Origin: Symsagittifera roscoffensis
Taxonomy: Eukaryota; Xenacoelomorpha; Acoela; Convolutidae
DNA length: 64,000 nucleotides
Reading direction: 5' to 3'
Assembly (NCBI RefSeq): GCF_963678635.1
Contig: NC_087070.1
Coordinates: 18,321,318 to 18,385,317, forward strand
Part shown: positions 18,252-28,896 of the stretch, in pieces
How the letters are laid out: the number at the start of each line of letters is the position of its first letter
How positions within the stretch are numbered: the stretch's first letter is position 1
The notes under the pieces: model-generated
What the model was told of the DNA's origin: nothing
The model's input: the letters and a program-made list of their open reading frames with translations, nothing else
Database searches by the model: none
Made by a program: the position numbers and the translations under genes

Positions 18252-21186
18252 TTTTATTCTTTTTTAACATCATGACCGGCAGAACCGTTAACGAGCACTC
18301 CGCGCCGAGCGGATGCTCACACTAACGCCCTTAATAGGCCTAAACCGCCGGGGCGGAAGGGTAGTTCGGAACGCGGAAGCCTTCCGGATTACCGTCAATA
18401 GCTTTTAACCTAGTTAAGACCGAAAATTCACGAATCAGGAAGGGTGGGGGGATCGGCCATCCCCTCGTTCTCTGAGAGGTTTGTGACCAAAAACACTTAA
18501 ACATATATATAAACCAAACAAAAAATAGTATAGTACCCAAGAAAAACAAAAAAACAAAAAAAATAACCGAAAAAACCAAAAACAGTAAAAAAGTAAAAAA
18601 TCAGTAGAAATCATCCCCCCAGACAAGATGTGATCCGACCCTCCCGTTTGTTGTTGATAGATATATTGTTGTTACAGGCATTTATATCAGTCAGGATTGT
18701 TACAATCAATTTTGTAGCCCGTTTCTGAGGCTTGTACTGTAGGGTTATTTGAGCATTCAAGCACGTTAATGATAAATTGCGCTCAATCCGGAAAGGTCAG
18801 CTGATTTGCGCTCAATCCGGAGGGGTCTTGGGAGAAGACTGATCCGGCAAGCAGTACAAGGAGCAACAAGAAGGGGCTCAACGACAACAACAATCGACTG
18901 TTGGGTATCGTTAACAAGTTTTGTATCCCTTTTGGTACAAAAATTAAGATAGTAATCTGTGGGGGGCTCGACAGTGCTGCACTGTAGTGACCCTTCACCG
19001 AACTGCGAATATCCGAGTTAAGCACCTTAATTCGGATATTAAACAAACCAGGAGGGGTATAGTATTACTAATATTATTACTTATATACCCTATATTAATA
19101 CTCCTATACCGTTTTCAGTGAAAAACACAGAAAGCAGACCGGTTTTTAGGGCAAAATAGCGATATTTTGATCCCCCCACAAGTCGCGATTTTTGAGATAT
19201 CGATATTTTTCGAAACGGAAAAAAGCACTAAAGTAGTGTGTTACATCGTAACTGCACTATTATAATAGATAGAACCGGTTAAGTTTAGTTCGGAAGTGGT
19301 TGGCACTATTTTGGAACCAAAAACCGAATTTTCGTGAATTTTGAGAAAACGGAACACTATAAATTCAGAAAATTTTTTGAAGTTTTTGAGTTAGGACAGT
19401 AAAAATAGTTGTTCGGACAACTTCCACTAGTGAATCTACAAGTTTTAAAACCTGCTTCCCGAAAGCCTTCCGGGTTGCAGAGAAATCGAACTTAACGTGT
19501 TTGATTTGGTGGATTCATCAATCCGGAGGGGTACAGGTAGCATAGTTTTTCGCAAATTTTTTCAACTAAAGCGTTTTAGATCGGGTTTTTTGCATTGAAC
19601 TAGAAGAGTATAGGCCTTCTGAGCTCGGATCAAAAACTTTTAGGTCGAAAAGAACAGAATTGCGGAAAAAGTTAGGCGGAACCCATAAGAGAGAAATTTC
19701 TTGACTTTAGAAAAAAGACGTTTTGGTTAATAACTTCGGAACTACTGGGCATATCCAGTTGATCTTGGTACCAATAGATCAGAAATTATCCGAGCTTACT
19801 GATAGGGACAAAAGTTTTTCAGAAAAGTAAGCGTGAAAAGTTTTTGAGATTGTTTTTAGCAAATTCACCAATTTGGGAGGGTAGACCCTTCACGCTTTAT
19901 AAATTTTTTTAGGAAAGCCCTCACACCCCTACCAAAAGGTAATAGCGATTGAATAAAGTAATTTTAGGCTGTTCTAGACATAAAGGGAAGGCTAAAGGCA
20001 CAAGAAAACCTTAATCGAGCCGAAGTTAGGCTAGCGATAAGACCCTTCACCGTTAGCGTGGATTGTCAAATAAGAGGCTTAACTTCAATCCGGAAGGGTC
20101 TAGGAAAGCATCACATACCCTTCCTAGTTAATTTAAAAAGCAAAATAGCATCGGAGAACGTATCCGGAAGGGTATATGTTGAAAGGAGGAAATCTCCGAA
20201 AAGCTACTTTTACAAAACCAGAGTGCACCCAATCCGGAGGGGTCAAAATTTTTTTTTCAAATTTCGGAGGGGTCCCAATCCGGAGGGGTCATACATTTGC
20301 TAAATCAGAGGGGTTTCAATCCGGAGGGGTCTAAATTCTGCCGATCCGGAGGGGTCTCAATTTTGCCAGTCCGGAAGGGTCCTATTTTTGCCAATCCGGA
20401 GGGGTATTATTTTATTAAAGGACTTAGGTAAACAGAAGAAAGACTACAGTGAGAGGTATTAGGTTATTAGCAGACAGGCTAGGAATCTGTGACTGCACTG
20501 GTAACTTGCCTTTCAATAAAAATCAGACCAAAACAAAACAGGTCCGAACTCGGATTTTCGCTACACTAAGTCTAAACTAAAAAGAGCGTAACTCATTGGT
20601 GTAGATTGAAACCCAATACGTTTTTGTGAAAAGTGACTGCCCTGAGGATTTTAGTAGGTCTAGCTCGGGCAGTCCAAAGGCAGATAGGTAACACAGTACT
20701 CGGTGGGTGCAATAGACGCCCACTTGAGAAAATTACTGCCTTCAAAGTTTTGTCTGTTTGGTGCAGCACGAAGCAGGGAAAGCTTTCTCTTTGAAATTTA
20801 AGTTCGACTTTTGTACTGCGACCGACTAAAAGTACAATACACATACGTTTTTTTTATAGAGGTATTCATATTCTGTCATTATATATTTTTTTTGTTTTTG
20901 ATTTTAAATCAACATAATTTGTGCTTGATTAGGCAGTGAGTACACTATCTTTTAAATTGACTGATAACATCATATTGTGCTAGTTCTCAAATCTTACGAC
21001 CAATAATCGGTTAGTGTGAATAAATTATATACAAACTGTCCTCTGATAACATACAGGGATTCGTGGTCACTATTTAATAGAATCTTGTGAAATTTATTGT
21101 GCTGTGTCATTATTATTGATAGTCAAACTATAAAGTCACTAGCAATCGAATTGAGTGTATGGGCATTAAGAAGTGACAAATTGAGA
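18252..21186 (+). other. E2 5' leader, non-coding, with repeated CCGGAGGGGTC words
   Basis: About 2.9 kb with no convincing coding frame. About a dozen copies of a (CAA)TCCGGAGGGGTC word, some with an A for a G, occur at 18785-18830, 19510-19525, 20085-20100, 20163-20175 and densely at 20230-20406. An AT-rich imperfect inverted repeat sits near 19055-19115. Long leaders often carry packaging or translation elements; that is inference here. Confidence 0.65.
20230..20410 (+). repeat. Cluster of CCGGAGGGGTC repeats
   Basis: Seven copies: 20233-20244, 20263-20274, 20279-20290, 20320-20331, 20345-20356, 20370-20381 and 20395-20406. The last four are spaced exactly 25 bp apart, with units of the type TTTTGCCAATCCGGAGGGGTCTCAA. 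The same word stands in the LTR beside the palindrome. Confidence 0.85.
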
Positions 21187-21894
21187 ATGAGTCTAGACAA
21201 GTCAAGAATACCTAAACGAGGTAATAGCTCTAGGAAATTCATACCTAAAAAGCAAAGAAAAACAATGACCGATCCTTTTGTGGATCGGATCAAACGAGCC
21301 CGGACCGACAAAGGGGAGACGGTTTCAGGCAGAATGGTTGAAACGAGGAGTCAGAAGACCTCAGAAGAGAGAAAAGAAATGTTAGAAGTGGAGGTCAATA
21401 CGGACCAGGCCATGAATGACAACCAGGAAGTACATGGACTGGAAGGGAGAGGCAGAAGGCTGGCGAGTGAATCTACTCCGGTAGAACAAGGCCATGATTT
21501 TGCCACTTCCACCGGGACATTGGATCGAGAGGAGATGTCGGAACTGTCCGACATTTCAACTGAAATAGTGGCAACTACAAGATCTCCAACAGACAACACC
21601 ATGATGGCAGGCGGGACTGAGAAACAAACAACGTCCTCATCGTTCTCAGAAAGAATGAGGAACACCTTAGGAAACATCTTTCCATTCACCATGGGAGTGG
21701 GCACAGGAAATGAAGGTGAATCCCAGGAGGAGGAGGAGGACGAAGAAGAGCAAGTGGACTTTGGGTCTCAAGTCAGCCGCAATAGTTCGACCCAGGAGAA
21801 TGAGGCATACGTCGAAAGAGAGACTGGAACCATGGACAAATTTGGTGTGGTGAGGACGATAAGCAATAAGTCCAAACTTGGAGCAAAGAGGTAA
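21187..21894 (+). pseudogene. E2 Gag N-terminal piece 1
   Basis: About 235 codons, Ser/Thr/Glu-rich, starting with a basic SRIPKRGNSSRK stretch that resembles the start of E1 Gag (SRVPVLEKRSSGS). That similarity favours the ATG at 21187 over an in-frame one at 21097. The middle is acidic (EEEEDEEEQ). It ends at TAA; the continuation lies in another frame from 21999. GAG followed by GTAAAC at the end also looks like a splice donor, which I cannot test. Confidence 0.6.
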
Positions 21895-21998
21895 ACACAC
21901 CGTGCCAGTCGAGAGGCTTCGCGATTATGACAAATTCAGAGCCGCAAACTGGGGAGAGTAGAAATAAAGGGCTAGGCAACGCATTGGCGAATCCTTAA

Positions 21999-23006
21999 GT
22001 GGATAATGAAAAGTCGTCGAGGCAGAGAGTCAAGGCCCGAATCTCGACCAGCACGAAGCTACCTGGGACCGACAGGGTTACACCACCACTAGCAACGCCA
22101 CTCGTGGATAACGAGGCAGCATTGGAAGAAGCCTTGAACAACATAGTGGACAGTATAGGAGAACAAAATGAACAGATGTCCATAAGAATGAGTGAACTAG
22201 AAATAGCAGTTCACATTGAAAGAGAAAGTCTGCGGGAAGAAATAAACCGCAATAGACAAGAAGTTGGTAGGAGCAAAAAACGCTTGAAAGAAAGAACGGA
22301 CGAGCACATAGCGAAGAACTTGTTGAGAATGACAAGAGAAGCGGAACAGAGAGAGTTACACTTAAGAGACGACATGGAGAAGTTAAGAATTCAGCAAGAG
22401 CAGTCTCTTGGGACTCTTGACACAAAGATAGACGCGATGATGGAGAGCCGAACTCAGGCTATCATGGATAGGTTGGACGGGCTACTAAGCAGCAAAAGTG
22501 GACCAAAAGAAGGGGAACCGAACTCGGGAGGTCCCAGCAGGGAGCCGAAGGTGAACTTCAATGACCATCAAAGGAGGAGGACATATGGATCCACTAGAGG
22601 TAGGGGCAGTTCATCAGGCTATGCCACAAGGGATAATAGAATATGGGGCCCGAACAATAGAGCAAGTTCAATGGGGAACAGACAGCCCACTAACGAACGA
22701 CCAATGCAAGGCACACATGCGACTGGGAGATGTGATTCCGGTAACAGGAGATATGCGAGCCCAGGGAGGAGTCATGTGGGCCAAGGGGGAAACACTCACG
22801 GCAATTCGGATTGCAGAGATGCACCGAATACAGAGCCTTTGACAAGGTGCGAGGACACTCAGGCAGGACACTCAAGGGATGCTACGGCAATGGCCACAGC
22901 CTTTGAACCCCTAAACAGGTCTGTGGAGACATTCCTTACAAGGTTATCCAGAACCAATGAACGCAGTGAGAAGTCCAGAAGAGTCTTTAAGAAACCAAGA
23001 TGCTAA
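21999..23006 (+). pseudogene. E2 Gag piece 2 (coiled coil and basic tail)
   Basis: 335 codons. Residues about 25-165 form a charged coiled coil (IAVHIERESLREEINRNRQE and following heptads) comparable to E1 Gag 195-320. A Gly/Arg/Asn-rich basic stretch and a final RRVFKKPRC follow. A TAA ends the frame; the same frame then continues into the capsid domain (KDKSDGCIDTW, versus KDDSDGCIDTW in the -1 frame of E1), so only this one stop separates the two here. Confidence 0.65.
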
Positions 23007-23675
23007 AAAGACAAATCTGATGGCTGTATTGATACCTGGATAGAGATAATGAAACTGCATTTCGAGGAAGAGGACTTGTCGGAAAGACAAGAATGCAGTG
23101 CGCTCACCAGCAACTTGGAAGGGACAGCCCTGAACTGTGTCATGGCCAAGAAGCAATATCAGCGTGACACAGCCGAGAAAATCTTCGAAATCTTGCTAAA
23201 CCGTTTTGGATCAGGGGTGCAGGGGCACCAGGCGATGCTGCGCTTCGAGAAACGAAGGCAACGAGAGGATGAAACGATAGACAAGTTTCTAGACGACTTG
23301 GAAATGCTGAGAAGACGCAGCCAACCGAATGAGTCAAACCGAAGGATGAACCTGGCAGTAACTTCAAAATTCATCGATGGTGTGAAGAATGATGAATTTC
23401 GGACAATGCTGGCAACGCATTACACACCACTATCAACCAATGCGCCGACATCAGAGGAGTTGAGGCTCAAGTCAAAAGAATATCTTTTATTGAAACCTCC
23501 TTCGAGATCTGGTTATTATAAGAACAATTATGGCAATTTTAACAATGGGCCAGCAAACCAAGGTAAGAACTGGTACAAACCGAGGGATGATATGGACAGA
23601 CCATCACGTGTCGGCAGACCATCACGTGTCGGCATTCCCAACTTACAAATAAGGCATGAAAGCAATAGGCGTTAG
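23007..23675 (+). pseudogene. E2 Gag capsid domain
   Basis: In frame with the previous piece. It matches the retrotransposon-gag domain of E1 (residues about 1-150 there): LHFEEEDLSERQ, ALNCVMAKK, IFEILLNRFGSG and a HQAMLRFEKRRQRE helix. It ends in a frameshift where E1 has its first zinc knuckle. In E2 that knuckle is gone and an 18-bp tandem duplication (23597-23632, CAGACCATCACGTGTCGG twice) marks the spot. Confidence 0.8.
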
Positions 23676-24801
23676 CCTCGAGGACGAAGATGCGTCAGAA
23701 TTGGACCATGAGGATTTCATGAGAGGAGTAATTGCGAAATTCGGCCCGAGTTGTTTCTTTTGCAACTTGGAAGGTCATTTTAAATCAGATTGTCCGCAAT
23801 TCTGGGATGCAGTGGCAGACATCAAGCATCCAAGGCATGAAGAAGCTTTGTCAGGAGTGAAAGCCAGCAAGGCTCGCCTGTTGTGTGAAGCGGAGGCACG
23901 CAGAAAAGACAAACTCTAAGAGCTGGCGACGAAGAAAATGCAAGCGGTAACTGAAGAGACACGTGAACCGGAACCAGTGACTGCGGCCGATGACTTCAAG
24001 ATTGATTATAGGGTAGCCGCGAGGGATGCTCTAAATAGAGTGCATCAAGAACTGGTGACAAAAGAGATCGAACAAAAAGTGAAACTCGAACTGGATAATG
24101 AGAAACTACAGGAGCAACTGAATACCTTCGAAGCAACGGAGGTCGAGGAGACAAAAGCACCAAGCAGTTTGAGCATGAAACTTAATGTGATCTCCGGTCA
24201 GAGGTTCGGCATGGTGCCACAAGGAAGCAAGATACAGTCGATAACTTCAGTGGCTGGACACCAGGTAATCAGAAATCTGCGTGAACCATCCGAGTTCACT
24301 TTGATGCATTTGGACACATATGCAGATTATCTGAGGCAGGTGGAGCCACGCACTGAGTCGAGAGCTGTGCGAGCACTACTAACAACGGGTGGCCCTCGCA
24401 CAAAGAAACTTCATGGACGCTACCTGGAGGTCTATGGGCCGTAACAAGTGATGCTGAACGTGGATGGGATCAGTATCTACACTAGGACTTATGTAACAAC
24501 AGACAGTGACCAGATAGGGCAGATCTATTTGGGTGAGCAGGAACTCAAATTCCGCAGGATAGGCCATGACGCCATGATGGAACAAGATGCAGTACACATT
24601 GGGTATGAAGCAGATGTGACCGCACATCTGCTCGACACCAACGGAACGAAAATTGGAGTCACAGGGCTTCTGGACACAGAAGCGGTAGTGAGTGTGATGC
24701 CAATAAAAACTTGGGAAAAAATGGGCTTCACTAGGGAAGATCTAATTCCAACGAATCTCCGACTGGCCGCCGCCAATCGAGGAGCGATCTACGTAGCCTG
24801 A
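23656..24801 (+). pseudogene. E2 nucleocapsid knuckle and protease, N-terminal part
   Basis: One frame with stops at 23917 and 24442 and a final TGA at 24799. It carries one intact CCHC knuckle (CFFCNLEGHFKSDC). The retropepsin motif near 24670-24705 reads LLDTEAVVSVMP: the active-site DTG has become DTE, which should abolish protease activity. E1 has DTG at the same place. Other sequence follows E1 closely in order. Confidence 0.85.
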
Positions 24802-24825
24802 AGAACACCAATAACGGTTCTCCAC

Positions 24826-26274
24826 ATGGGAGGACGGGATCTTTGGATGAGCTTCCTGGTGGTAGAGAATTTGGACCACGCTGACCAATTCATCTTGGGC
24901 AGAGATATCGTCAGGAAATTTGACGTGATGATTCACTTGAAAAACGGTCTGATGCGGATTAGAAACCCGGACTGGAAGTATGTTAAGAAACCAATTAATA
25001 GGATAATAACAGACGAAAACAAGGTACCAATTTTTTTAGATCGAAAAGTGAAGCTACAGCCAGCACAGGCTGTGGTGGCAACTTTTAGAATGAGAAAATT
25101 AAATTCGTTAAGCGATAGTAAACAGGTTTGTTTAGTACCGAATCCAAATAGTCAGAGTTCGGTGATTTTAGGCCGGAGCTTCTCGGTAACGCGAAACGGA
25201 CTGTGTGTCAAATTGTTGTTGAATACACTGGACACCACGGTTTTAATCCAGTGTTGAAAGAAGCTTGGTTACGCTTTGCCGATGAGGACCGACTATGAGG
25301 AGACACAAAACTTGAAGAAACACAGTGTGAAAAACTGTCCTTATCATGCCAATAAAGATAAAATTTCAAAGAGGATTAATGAATTAAAATCTATTCATAA
25401 ATTGTTTTCAATGAAATCGCAATCGAACGACGGCTTATCGAGCTGCTCGAATTTTCCGGAACGCCCCTCGTCATATGAACTAGAATCTGACAAACCGGTT
25501 TTGCCAGAGATAGAACATTTAAAAGGGAAAATAGGTGAGGGAGATTTCAAAAAATTGCGGGACGTTTTAAGTCGGAACGTAGATGTATTTTCAAAACATA
25601 AAGCGGATATCGGTTGCTGTAACTTCGTCGAACACGAAATTGAACTAGAAGAAGGCGCCGTTCCCCATAGGGAAGGCGCAAGACGAATGACGCCACACAA
25701 GACGGAAGCGTGCCGAGCGGAAATTGAAATGTTGCTTGAATACGACATGATAGAACCCTCGAACTCGCCATGGGCTTGCGGGGCAGTAATGGCGAAAAAG
25801 AAAGGGGGGCAGCTTAGGTTTTGTTGCGACTTTCGTTACTTGAACGCGGTAACGATAAAAGATGCGTACCCGATACCGCGAATAAACGAGAGCCTCTATA
25901 AGCTTGGTGATGCCAAGTTCTTCACCACATTGGACTTGGGTTCTGCCTTCTGGCAGGTCCCTCTGCGGAAGAAGGACAGCGAAAAAACCGGATTCGCGTG
26001 TGATTTGGGGTTGTACCAGTGGAAGAGGATGCCCTTCGGCTTGTGCAACGCAACAGCCACTTTTCAAAGACTGATGGCTCAGGCTTTGACCAGAGTGACC
26101 AAGAAATACGGGAATCTCGTGATGTGTTACGTGGACGACGTGGTCATAGCGACACCGACCCTGGAAGACCACATTGATCGGCTCGATGAGGTCTTTGGAT
26201 GCATGAAGAGAGCAGGCTTGAAGTGCAAACCATCCAAATGTGAAATCCTTAGGGATTCAATCAAGTACCTGTGA
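24826..26274 (+). pseudogene. E2 protease end and reverse transcriptase
   Basis: Same frame as the preceding piece. Residues FLVVENLDHADQFILGRD complete the protease region. A TGA at 25255 replaces a glycine codon seen in E3. RT motifs follow: DAYPIPRINESL, LDLGSAFWQVPL, MPFGLCNATATFQRLM and the catalytic YVDDVVIATPT. A TGA at 26272 replaces the glycine of YLGRMVD. RT catalytic residues are intact. Confidence 0.9.
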
Positions 26275-26277
26275 AGA

Positions 26278-26820
26278 ATGGTGGACAGACATGGTGTGAG
26301 GCCGGACCCAGAAGCAGTAGAAGCAGTGTTGATATGGACGGCTCCTAGAACGGACACACAGCTCCTGAGCTTCCTAGGGTTTGCCAACTACTACCGTGAG
26401 TTCATTAAAGGATATGCAGACAAGGTGTATCCGATGGAGAAGCTGATGCGCAACAAAGGGAAAAAGTTCGAATGGAACGATGAAGCACAAGTTGCCTTCG
26501 AGAACATAAAGCGGGAACTGTGCGAAGCGCCAGTGCTAGGCATGCCTACAGAAAAAGGCATGTACGTTCTTGACACAGACGCATCGGTAGTAGCCATCTC
26601 AGGAATATTGCATCAGGAGCAAGAATGGAATGGAAGAACGGTTCTCCGTCCCATTGCATACGGCAGCAAGGTATTGAGTGACACTGAGATGAAATATGGC
26701 GCACCAAAAGCAGAAATGTTTGCAGTAGTCACATTTGTGGAAAAATACCGCGCATACTTGGGGAGCGCTTCCTTTAAGTTACGCGTAGACAACAGAGCGT
26801 TATCCTGGTTGAAGACCTAG
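26278..26820 (+). pseudogene. E2 RT connection and RNase H
   Basis: Same frame. It contains the LGFANYYREFIKGYADKVYPM connection region, the RNase H first aspartate (VLDTDAS), the AEMFAVVTFVEKY block and VDNRALSWLKT. It ends at TAG where E1 reads Tyr. It is nearly identical to E1 over the RNase H core. Confidence 0.9.
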
Positions 26821-26859
26821 TCGATAGATCAGAGTTATAAAGGTAGACGGATAGTAAGA

Positions 26860-28896
26860 TTGGATGGCTACCACATGATAATCGAGCACAGGATGCGTGA
26901 TAAACACCAGAATGCTGACAGCCTCAGCAAGAAAACTGAGTTCTATGAAAGATTGGAGCAGAAGCAAGCCAATCAAGCAGAAATAAAGGAGGGATTCTCG
27001 TTTCTGGACAAAGAAACTTATGAAGCGCTTCCTTTAACGAGATGGTTAGATAAGTCTGGACATCCAATTCCGGGGCATCCCGAGTTACCTGTAGAGAAAG
27101 CAGCCGAGATAAAGATCCTATCCAAGGAGGACCCGGTTCCCTCGGATCTGTTGCTGCGCTCAAACCTGGTCCAGCAGGAACTCTCTCGCATGAACTTAAA
27201 CAGCCTCTCCTTACTGGACAAAACGGTGCAGGTTACACCGCAAGTGATGCGGATGCTGGGTGGATTGTTAGAAAGAGAACTGACCAGAGATTACCCCGAG
27301 TGGACAGCAGCAGTGGCTTCACTAACAATCAGGGAGAAGGTGAAGATCATGCCGTCCATACGACAACACAAAGACAACGAGAGGGATTGTAGGTCAATAG
27401 TTCAGCAACTAGTATCCTCAACACCACACGAGGTTTTAACCAGTAATTCTTACGGATGGATAGAACAGGGAAGCAGTACGCGAATGAAAACCGTTACTTT
27501 TGAAGACCAAGATGGAGAAGGTGAGAAGGTAGAACAAAACCTGGAACAAGATTATTTGTCCGGGGAGACGAACGATGAGAAGAGCCAGCGAGTACAAGAT
27601 CAACACCCGGGACAAGAAAGTTTGTCCGGGGAGTCTGAGATAGATGAAAAAGTTCCTGATGAGAAACAGGACCTGGGGAACAAGGTTTTGTCCGGGGAGT
27701 TCAGATGGATAGGAAGAAGGCACAGACATGATCTGGAGGAGCGTGCCGACTCCATCACAACCTCTTCTACAGATGACAACTCCCGAAACTCAGGAATTGA
27801 CACCTACTCAGACAGGAACTCGAGCTCAGGATCAGAACTGTCCGAACTAGCGATCCAGACACTACTAGTGGAAATTCGTGCAAGGGATCTAGACAGAGAG
27901 GTGTACCAGGATCCTGACAGTAATCGCTACCTTATACCAAGCGAAATAGTCTTTGACAACGCAGCGGATGATTTGGAGACAATAGCGGTATCGAAACCTT
28001 CGATTAGTCTGTTGCTACAAAAAGAGGTAGTCAGGACTGATCTTCAGCCGTTCAGGCAAGAAACACAGCCGCTGGCGAAGATTTGGTGCGTTAAGATGGA
28101 AGAAGACACACACCAGCCCAATGAGCTGAATAATCAGATGAGGGTCATGAAGACGTACTTGAAGGCGAGATACAGACTATCGGATCTTCTAAGGGCGCAG
28201 AGAAATGATCGCATGACAAGCAATCTGAAAAGGTGGATCGAGAATGGTTCTCCGGATAAAGGGGACCTCGAGGAAGACAGTTATCGTATCCTGAGACAGT
28301 ACTTCATGCAGAAGGAAGGGAGGTTATATTTGAACAAGGACGGGATTGTGGCTTGCAAAAGAAGAGAAGAAGACAGATTCCTATACAAGTATAACGCGAT
28401 AGTGTTGCCGCAACTCTATCAGACAGAACTATTATTCAGGTCGCATGATCAGATGGGCCATCAGGGGATCGACATGGTATATCAGAGGATCCTGAAGCGC
28501 TTCGAGTGGCCTGGAATGAAAAAGGCATGCGAGAAGTGGGTAACAGCATGTCTGTCATGCCAACAGGTCAAGGATCCAAGGAAGTTGCGATTTCCTTTAC
28601 AATCGATCGAGTCGTCTGAATTCAACGAGGTGGTGCAGATAGATCACCAAAAGATATGCATGACAGACAGCGGTTATAACCAAGTCTTGGTCATGATAGA
28701 TCGCTTCACGAAGTATGCAGAGGCCGTGCCCTGCATAACTGCCTCGGCGGAAGAGACATGCGACCACCTGATCAATACGTGGATAGCGAGACATGGTTGT
28801 CCGATGACGTTTCAATCAGATAATGGAACAGCTTTCGTAGGAGAGCCTACGAAACAGCTTATGAGACGACATACCACCCCCAGACAAATGGTTTAG
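26860..28896 (+). pseudogene. E2 RNase H end, linker and integrase N-terminal two thirds
   Basis: 678 codons. A long acidic linker (about 30-400) includes three Leu-Ser-Gly-Glu repeats encoded by TTGTCCGGGGAG. The H2C2 domain follows (HDQMGHQG ... CLSC), then VVQIDHQ and FQSDNG with the first two catalytic aspartates. Near 28866 about 28 bp present in E3 are missing between two ACG triplets, shifting the frame, so this frame ends in irrelevant residues at the TAG. Confidence 0.9.
27555..27699 (+). promoter_or_regulatory. Three polypurine-like motifs in the integrase linker
   Basis: TTTGTCCGGGGAG occurs exactly at 27555-27567, 27621-27633 and 27687-27699, each translated as Leu-Ser-Gly-Glu; the last two start 66 bp apart, as do the first two. 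The flanks differ. The equivalent stretch of E3 (61159-61303) also has three copies. Confidence 0.5.

Noticed and set aside
18340-18626. Hydrophobic minus-strand frames that look membrane-spanning
   Set aside because: They arise from T-rich complement of an A-rich leader stretch; no homologue in E1 or E3 and no conservation.
24799-26274. Selenocysteine or readthrough use of the TGA codons in E2
   Set aside because: E3 has glycine at these places, E2 also has TAA and TAG stops, and its protease site is mutated, so decay is simpler. Kept only as a low-interest mutation observation.
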